From positions 1 to 28,131 of the forward strand of contig CAKUVM010000020.1 of NCBI GenBank assembly GCA_934699135.1: DNA of 28,131 nt, in the 5' to 3' direction. Shown piece after piece: positions 23,876-28,131 of this stretch (position 1 is the stretch's first letter; each line of letters begins with the position of its first letter). The notes beneath the pieces are model-generated. The model worked only from the letters and a program-made list of their open reading frames with translations. It was not told the origin of the DNA and ran no database searches. Position numbers and translations under genes: made by a program. Origin of the DNA: an uncultured Bacteroidales bacterium. Its GTDB lineage: Bacteria > Bacteroidota > Bacteroidia > Bacteroidales > Marinilabiliaceae.

Positions 23876-25657
23876 ATGAAAAGTGCATATATAATAGCCG
23901 GGGCCGTGGCCGCCCTCGCCCTCACGGGTTGCGAGGATTTCCTCGACTCCGAGAACTACACGGGCAAGGACTCCAGCAACTTCCCCGTCAGCGAAAGCGA
24001 CGTCAACCAGATGGTCGCCGCCGTATATAACTCCACATTCTATCAGCAGTTCGCAAACAACGACTGTGCTGAGTATATGACGTGGGCCAATCTTGCCTCT
24101 GACGACATGTATGGCGGCGGCGGCATGAACGACCAGCGCACCCAGGCCCTTGAGCACCTCCTTGTTAACGATATCAAGGACATGGCTCAGCTCTGGACGG
24201 CCGGCTACGAGGCCATCGCCCGTGCCAACTCGGCTCTCACGGCTGTGGACAACATCGCGTCTGAAGAGCTGCGCAACCAGACCAAGGGCGAGCTGCTCTT
24301 CCTCCGCGCGTTCAACTACTTCGACTTGGCCAAGTGCTTCGGCAACATCCCGTTCGTGGAGCGCGCCCCGGAGACGGTGAAAGAGGCGCAGACGTCGCCC
24401 GCCCAGCTCGAAGCCAAGGAGATCTTCAAGCACATCGCGGCCGACCTCTACGAGGCCACCCAGATCATGCCCGCCTACACCTATGACCAGAGCTACACCA
24501 AACTGCAGTATGGAAAGGTGACCCGTTGGGCGGCTGAGGCGCTCCTGGCCCGCGTCTACCTCTTCTACACAGGCTTCTACAACGCGAACTCGCTCCCGAC
24601 GGCCGAGGGCTGCGCCGTGGCCGAGATCTCTAAGGACTACGTGGTCTCTTGCCTCAACGACATCATTGAGAAGTCCGGCCATGACCTTCTCCCTGACTAC
24701 CGCTCCCTCTGGGCCTACTCCAACGAGTATACCGCAAAGGACTACTCCTACGTCAAGGACGACCTCGCCGAGAAGTATAAGGAGGGCGACAAGGAGGTTC
24801 TCCTCGCCGTCAACTACAAGTATCTCTCCGAGTGGAGCAGCACCGAGCTGCAGAACTCCAACCAGTATTGCCTCTTCTTCGGAGTGCGCACCGGCAACCA
24901 GGACGACAGCCGCTTCAACATCGACGACCCCAACAGCGTCTACCCCTTCGGAATGGGCTGGGGCGTAGGCCCTGTGGCACCTAACCTCGTGGACGACTGG
25001 AAGGCAGAGATGAACGCCAAGGGCGTGAAAGACCCGCGCTACGATGCCTCGATCCTCGAGCTGCCCTCCGGCTTCGATTATAACGTCTCCGACAACTGGA
25101 TGGAGGCCTCTGGCTTCCACAACAAGAAGCTCGTGGCCGTGCGCTCCGGCGGCGGCAATGCTCAGAAAGACGGCTTCTACTCCTATTGTGCCGAGGAGAT
25201 GGGCGGCTCTTCTTCCGGCCACTATCAGGCCTCCAGCTACCAGCGGCTCATCCTCATCCGCTTCGCCGATGTGCTGCTTATGCACTCTGAGCTCACCGCC
25301 ACGGCCAATGGCCTCAACAGGGTCCGCGCACGCGTCGGCCTCCCAGAGGTAGGCTACAGCCTAGAGGCAATCCAGAAAGAGCGTCGTTGGGAGCTCGCCT
25401 TCGAGGGCCTGCGCTGGGACGACATCCGCCGCTGGCACATCGCGCCAGAGGCTCTCGCCAAGCAGCTCGGCGGCAAGATCTACAACCAGGGCATGCAGAC
25501 CGTCATGAAAGATCAGGGAGACGGCTACGTGGCGCGCTACAACGCCACCCAGGGCTTCTACAAGATCCCGCAGGAGCAGATCGACCTGGCCAACGGCTCG
25601 CTCAAACAAAACGAGGGCTGGGAGGGCGCCGGATGCACCTACAACCAGTGGAACTAA
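23876..25657 (+). CDS. SusD/RagB-family surface lipoprotein
   Basis: The 593-residue lipoprotein is the extracellular partner and lid of the adjacent SusC. The lipobox is LTGC with Cys19 as the lipidation site. The acidic residues right after it (CEDFLD) fit the Bacteroidota lipoprotein export signal for surface exposure. The N-terminal helical region (GYEAIARANSAL, ELLFLRAFNYFDLAKCFGNIPF) is the TPR-like scaffold; the end has RVRARVGLP, QKERRWELAFEGLRWDDIRRW, the classical SusD C-terminal signature. The gene lies 22 bases upstream of the third lipoprotein gene. Confidence 0.96.
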   Translation: MKSAYIIAGAVAALALTGCEDFLDSENYTGKDSSNFPVSESDVNQMVAAVYNSTFYQQFANNDCAEYMTWANLASDDMYGGGGMNDQRTQALEHLLVNDIKDMAQLWTAGYEAIARANSALTAVDNIASEELRNQTKGELLFLRAFNYFDLAKCFGNIPFVERAPETVKEAQTSPAQLEAKEIFKHIAADLYEATQIMPAYTYDQSYTKLQYGKVTRWAAEALLARVYLFYTGFYNANSLPTAEGCAVAEISKDYVVSCLNDIIEKSGHDLLPDYRSLWAYSNEYTAKDYSYVKDDLAEKYKEGDKEVLLAVNYKYLSEWSSTELQNSNQYCLFFGVRTGNQDDSRFNIDDPNSVYPFGMGWGVGPVAPNLVDDWKAEMNAKGVKDPRYDASILELPSGFDYNVSDNWMEASGFHNKKLVAVRSGGGNAQKDGFYSYCAEEMGGSSSGHYQASSYQRLILIRFADVLLMHSELTATANGLNRVRARVGLPEVGYSLEAIQKERRWELAFEGLRWDDIRRWHIAPEALAKQLGGKIYNQGMQTVMKDQGDGYVARYNATQGFYKIPQEQIDLANGSLKQNEGWEGAGCTYNQWN

Positions 25658-25679
25658 CCATTTAACACTTTAAGAAACT

Positions 25680-26603
25680 ATGAGACCTATATATCTTTCT
25701 CTGGCTCTCGCCGCCGCGGTGGCTTTCTCGGCCTGCGACCCAGTCGAGGACGACTACTCTGACAACATCTCAGTGGTCTCCGCCAGCCAGATTAACGCGA
25801 CTGTCCAGGTTGTCAAAGAAAACGGCAAGAACGTCAACGCCGTGGTTGTGGATGTCGTGGCCAAAAACCCTGTCCAGATCTCCAACGGCGTCAACACCGT
25901 CTACTCCACCCACGCCGAGCTCACGCTCTTCGGCATTGGCGAGAACACGGTCTACGTCACCGAGATGAACCCCGACCGCTCAACCGTCACCAAGGAGTAT
26001 AAGGTGACGGTGGACGAGATGTCGGACAACTTCCCCGTCCTCCCGCAATACGGGCTCCTGACCAATGGCTCGCAGAAAAAATGGAAGTGGGCCTCGGCGG
26101 CAAACACCAACCCACCCGACCCTATCTTCGGAACGCGCTGCTGGGGTAACTGGGGATGGATGGATCCGAGCCTTTTCAAAGGCGGTGGTTGGATCTGGTG
26201 GGGTGTTGACTCCCCGTCTGATCTGGTGGGCCAGCTTAACCACAGCTCAGTGGGAAAAGCGACGGGCGAGGAAGACCCAGACGCATATATGATCTTCTCC
26301 CTCAACGGCACTAAGATTGAGACCTATGCGGCCGACGGCACGCTCATCCGCAGTGGTAAGTTCGACCTTAGCCGTTGGAATAAGCCCAACATATCTTACG
26401 AGGGTCTTTTGGTCACGACGGCTGAGAGCATCTTGTTCCCTTGGCAGATCAACAAGGGTGGCTTCGCCCCCACCGATTTCGACGTGGCTCGTCTCACTGA
26501 GACCGAAATGGTTTTGTGTGTATGCGACGCGTCAGCCTATAACACCGCCAGCAATTCGGTGGATGGCGAGGGCACTTTCTGGCGCTTCGTGGCGGCAGAA
26601 TAA
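25680..26603 (+). CDS. Third Sus-locus lipoprotein, Trp-rich (SusE/F position, probable surface glycan-binding protein)
   Basis: The 307-residue lipoprotein has lipobox FSAC (Cys19) followed by an acidic stretch (CDPVEDDYSDN), consistent with surface display. Residues about 25-110 form a beta-sandwich of PKD/Ig-like style (VVDVVAKNPVQISNGVNTVY, TVTKEYKVTVDEM). Residues 135-174 are very Trp-rich (KWKWAS, CWGNWGWMD, GGWIWWGV), suggesting an aromatic sugar-binding platform. The C-terminus (LTETEMVLCV to GTFWRFVAAE) resembles lipocalin-like domains of Bacteroidota lipoproteins. Position and export signals match a surface glycan-binding protein, but the glycan is unknown. Confidence 0.78.
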   Translation: MRPIYLSLALAAAVAFSACDPVEDDYSDNISVVSASQINATVQVVKENGKNVNAVVVDVVAKNPVQISNGVNTVYSTHAELTLFGIGENTVYVTEMNPDRSTVTKEYKVTVDEMSDNFPVLPQYGLLTNGSQKKWKWASAANTNPPDPIFGTRCWGNWGWMDPSLFKGGGWIWWGVDSPSDLVGQLNHSSVGKATGEEDPDAYMIFSLNGTKIETYAADGTLIRSGKFDLSRWNKPNISYEGLLVTTAESILFPWQINKGGFAPTDFDVARLTETEMVLCVCDASAYNTASNSVDGEGTFWRFVAAE

Positions 26604-26628
26604 TCCCCTTATAAGTCAATTGTTTTAG

Positions 26629-26671
26629 GCGGGGGGGGGGACTGCACTCAAGCAGTGCGACCCCCGCTTTT
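26629..26671 (+). terminator. Terminator of the Sus-like operon, with a G10 run
   Basis: GCGGGGG (26629-26635) pairs with CCCCCGC (26661-26667), with an inner ACTGC/GCAGT stem (26641-26645, 26652-26656), followed by TTTTA. The left arm includes ten consecutive G (26631-26640), so the pairing can slide by several bases. Confidence 0.82.
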
Positions 26672-26675
26672 ATTG

Positions 26676-26866
26676 AACCCGGCCGTGGCTGTGAAGAGCG
26701 GCGGGCCTCCGGCACGCTTATGTGGCGGAGACGTGTTCCCGATGGCGGTGGCGGCAAGACAATGAGTCTTGCTCTTGACAAGTGCCGCCCGCGTTCAGAT
26801 TCGGGTTGTTTTTCATAAGTTTGGCCCGCGGGGTTGGCAAAAGTGCCATACCCTGCGGGCCTTTTT
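26676..26866 (+). ncRNA. Candidate structured small RNA (no known family assigned)
   Basis: A nested fold is visible: closing stem AACCCG (26676-26681) with CGGGTT (26802-26807); inner stem GCGGGC (26701-26706) with GCCCGC (26787-26792); hairpin CTCCG/CGGAG (26707-26711, 26726-26730) and hairpin CAAGAC/GTCTTG (26755-26760, 26766-26771). The closing stem is followed by a T-rich run and, further on, a strong + strand terminator. The length is about 130 to 190 bases. It does not carry the SRP-RNA or RNase P signatures I checked for. No clear promoter was found, so it could instead be a processed 3' UTR of the Sus-like operon. Confidence 0.4.
26823..26866 (+). terminator. Strong + strand terminator with no upstream gene of its own
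   Basis: A 12-bp stem pairs 26823-26834 with 26850-26861 (one wobble), with an inner TGGC/GCCA pairing and a T5 run (26862-26866). The T-run is on + only; on - the hairpin is not followed by T residues, although it still lies downstream of dusB. Confidence 0.85.
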
Positions 26867-26890
26867 CTGTTGGAATGCGTCTCTTGCCCC

Positions 26891-27871
26891 TCAGCTGTTG
26901 GCGGCAATCAGCTCATCTAGGCATTCGCGCACCTCGGCCACCGTGTCTGCCCTGAGCAGCCTGACGCGTTTCTCCTTGAAGTTCGGCACGCCCTTGAAAC
27001 TCACGGCCATATGGCGACGGATGTGGAGGATGGCCCTCCGCTCGTCTCCAATCCAAGCTACGGTGTCGTCTAGCTGCCTCTCCAGTCTCCTTGCCGCTTC
27101 GGCCACGCTCACGGCCGGCAGTGCCTCGCCTGTCTTGAGGTAATGCTTCACCTCCTCAAAAATCCAAGGTTTGCCTATGCTGGCGCGGCCTATCATGATG
27201 GCGTCGACGCCATAGCGGCCGAAGGCCTCGCGCGCTGCTGTGGCGCTGTCAATGTCGCCGTTGCCTATCACGGGGATTGTCATCCTGGGGTTGCGCTTCA
27301 CCTCGCCAATGAGCGTCCAGTCGGCCTGCCCGGTATACATCTGCGCGCGCGTCCGCCCGTGGATGGTTATGGCGCTTATGCCCACGTCTTGCAGCCTCTC
27401 GGCCGTGTCCACCACAAACTTTGACTCTTCGTCCCACCCGAGCCTTGTCTTGACGGTCACGGGGGTGTGGTCCACGGCCCGCACAATCTGGCGCGTCATC
27501 TCCACCATCTTGGGGATGTCGCGCAGCATGCCGGCGCCGGCTCCCTTGCCGGCAATCTTCTTCACCGGGCACCCGAAATTTATGTCAATTATGTCCGGCC
27601 CGCTCGCCTCGACAATTTTGGCGGCCTCCACCATAGGCTCAATCTCGCGCCCGTAGATCTGCACGCCCACGGGCCGCTCGGCGTCGTCAATGTCCAGTTT
27701 TTTCATTGAGCTCTTGATGTCGCGCACGATGGCGTCGGCGCTCACGAACTCGGTATACATCAAGTCGGCCCCGTAGCCCTTGCACAGGCGGCGGAACGGC
27801 ATGTCTGTCACGTCTTCCATTGGCGCCAGCAGCACGGGCCGCTCACCAAGGTCCAAGTTTCCTATTTTCAT
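26891..27871 (-). CDS. dusB: tRNA-dihydrouridine synthase DusB
   Basis: This FMN-dependent enzyme reduces a uridine in the tRNA D-loop to dihydrouridine. The 326-residue length is typical. Motifs follow the family order: LLAPMEDVTDMPFRRLCKGYGADLMYTEFVSADA at the flavin-binding end; INFGCPVKKIAGKGAGAGML with the catalytic Cys101; VTVKTRLGWDE; ITIHGRTRAQMYTGQADW; and VIGNGDIDS and IMIGRASIGKPWIFEE for phosphate binding. The start is the ATG complement at 27869-27871, giving the standard N-terminus MKIGNLDLGERPVLLAPM. It has its own promoter-like box upstream. Confidence 0.96.
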   Translation of the reverse strand: MKIGNLDLGERPVLLAPMEDVTDMPFRRLCKGYGADLMYTEFVSADAIVRDIKSSMKKLDIDDAERPVGVQIYGREIEPMVEAAKIVEASGPDIIDINFGCPVKKIAGKGAGAGMLRDIPKMVEMTRQIVRAVDHTPVTVKTRLGWDEESKFVVDTAERLQDVGISAITIHGRTRAQMYTGQADWTLIGEVKRNPRMTIPVIGNGDIDSATAAREAFGRYGVDAIMIGRASIGKPWIFEEVKHYLKTGEALPAVSVAEAARRLERQLDDTVAWIGDERRAILHIRRHMAVSFKGVPNFKEKRVRLLRADTVAEVRECLDELIAANS

Positions 27872-27918
27872 GTGTCGTGGCTCTGGCGGTCTCAGGTCAA
27901 CATATGGCCAGGCAGGCG

Positions 27919-27926
27919 CGAAGATA
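27919..27926 (-). promoter_or_regulatory. Candidate dusB -7 box, TATCTTCG
   Basis: On the minus strand the octamer differs from TAnnTTTG at one position and is preceded by an A/T-rich stretch. It lies about 48 bases before the dusB start codon. No clear -33 element was found. Confidence 0.45.
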
Positions 27927-28054
27927 GCTCAATTTTGTCCGTCGCGGGGTGGTAAGGCGCATGGCGCTGGTCCAGACTTCACGTCTGTCCAATAGGCGTA
28001 GTTTGCGTTTTGCTAATTGTACAACCTCAGCCAGGCCATCTTCGTTCAATAGCC

Positions 28055-28131
28055 TAAGAAGCTGTTTTGAATTTATTCAAGGAGTGTGTTTGAGAACCTT
28101 GTTCAGGGCGATGTAGCAGTTCGCAAGGTAT
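28055..28131 (-). mobile_element. End of a probable insertion sequence (runs off the window)
   Basis: The last ~75 bases combine a possible IS terminal sequence (TAAGAAGCTGTTTTGAA, from 28055) with a transposase-like C-terminus read on the minus strand. The family was not assigned, and the matching terminal repeat would lie outside the window. Confidence 0.42.
28077..28131 (-). CDS. Transposase-like C-terminal fragment (partial)
   Basis: Read on the minus strand from the window edge, the frame gives YLANCYIALNKVLKHTP and then a TGA stop (28079 down to 28077). This short helix resembles the end of IS transposases. Only 17 residues are visible, so the assignment is tentative and the reading frame could be coincidental. 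Confidence 0.38.
   Translation of the reverse strand, partial: YLANCYIALNKVLKHTP

Larger units (their letters stand above)
26604..26890 (+). other. Gene-free gap between the Sus-like operon and dusB
   Basis: No protein-coding gene is supported. The region holds a terminator with a G10 run (26629-26671), a heavily structured stretch (26676-26807), and a second strong + strand terminator (26823-26866). Confidence 0.7.

Noticed and set aside
23864..25285. 473-residue open frame antisense to the SusD gene
   Set aside because: It mirrors the SusD gene with no start-site signal or motif; a GC-bias shadow.
26676..26866. SRP RNA or RNase P RNA
   Set aside because: The conserved GGAAGCAGC-type SRP loop and the GAGGAAAGTCC-type RNase P block are both absent.
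1..28131. CRISPR array or tRNA gene
   Set aside because: No regularly spaced direct repeats and no cloverleaf with a TTC-A arm were found on reading the intergenic regions.

Overview
The window reads as a chromosomal piece from a GC-rich member of the Bacteroidales (Bacteroidota). The evidence is a SusC/SusD pair, a type IX secretion (T9SS) C-terminal sorting signal, an HU-like/SPOR membrane protein, and a recurring TAnnTTTG-like -7 box upstream of several genes. No tRNA, CRISPR array, phage or plasmid genes were seen.

Layout. 1-65: the last bases of a 5S rRNA and a strong terminator. 398-4607: a secreted protein with two related beta-rich modules and a T9SS type A-like tail, then an outer-membrane beta-barrel receptor. 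4759-10913: a membrane protein with the layout of a hybrid histidine kinase but without key catalytic residues, then cysS, an HU-like/SPOR protein, a DUF4197 lipoprotein and an uncharacterised outer-membrane barrel, all closely spaced on +. 11002-14286: tyrS (+) and typA/bipA (-), convergent on a shared terminator. 14525-19716: a five-gene operon whose four junctions are all 4-base stop/start overlaps. It encodes an aminotransferase, N-acetyltransferase, NAD-dependent oxidoreductase, nucleotide-sugar dehydrogenase and glycosyltransferase, which together match the Wbp route to UDP-2,3-diacetamido-2,3-dideoxyglucuronic acid. 19775-20278: a small YfiR/DUF4154-like periplasmic protein. 20648-26603: SusC, SusD and a Trp-rich third lipoprotein. 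26676-26866: a highly structured, gene-free stretch that may be a small RNA. 26891-27871: dusB (-). 28055-28131: the end of a probable insertion sequence.

How the genes fit together. The most interesting link is between the 398-1921 protein and the Wbp-type operon. In Porphyromonas gingivalis the Wbp/Vim pathway makes the linking sugar that joins processed T9SS cargo to anionic LPS. This window holds a candidate cargo protein and a compact operon for the corresponding nucleotide sugar, so the operon may supply cargo anchoring as well as, or instead of, ordinary O-antigen. That is inference: no T9SS machinery, sortase, Vim gene, flippase or polymerase is in view. The Sus-like locus has no glycosidase, lyase or peptidase beside it, so its substrate cannot be assigned. 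Functions rest on motif recognition by eye; no database search was run.
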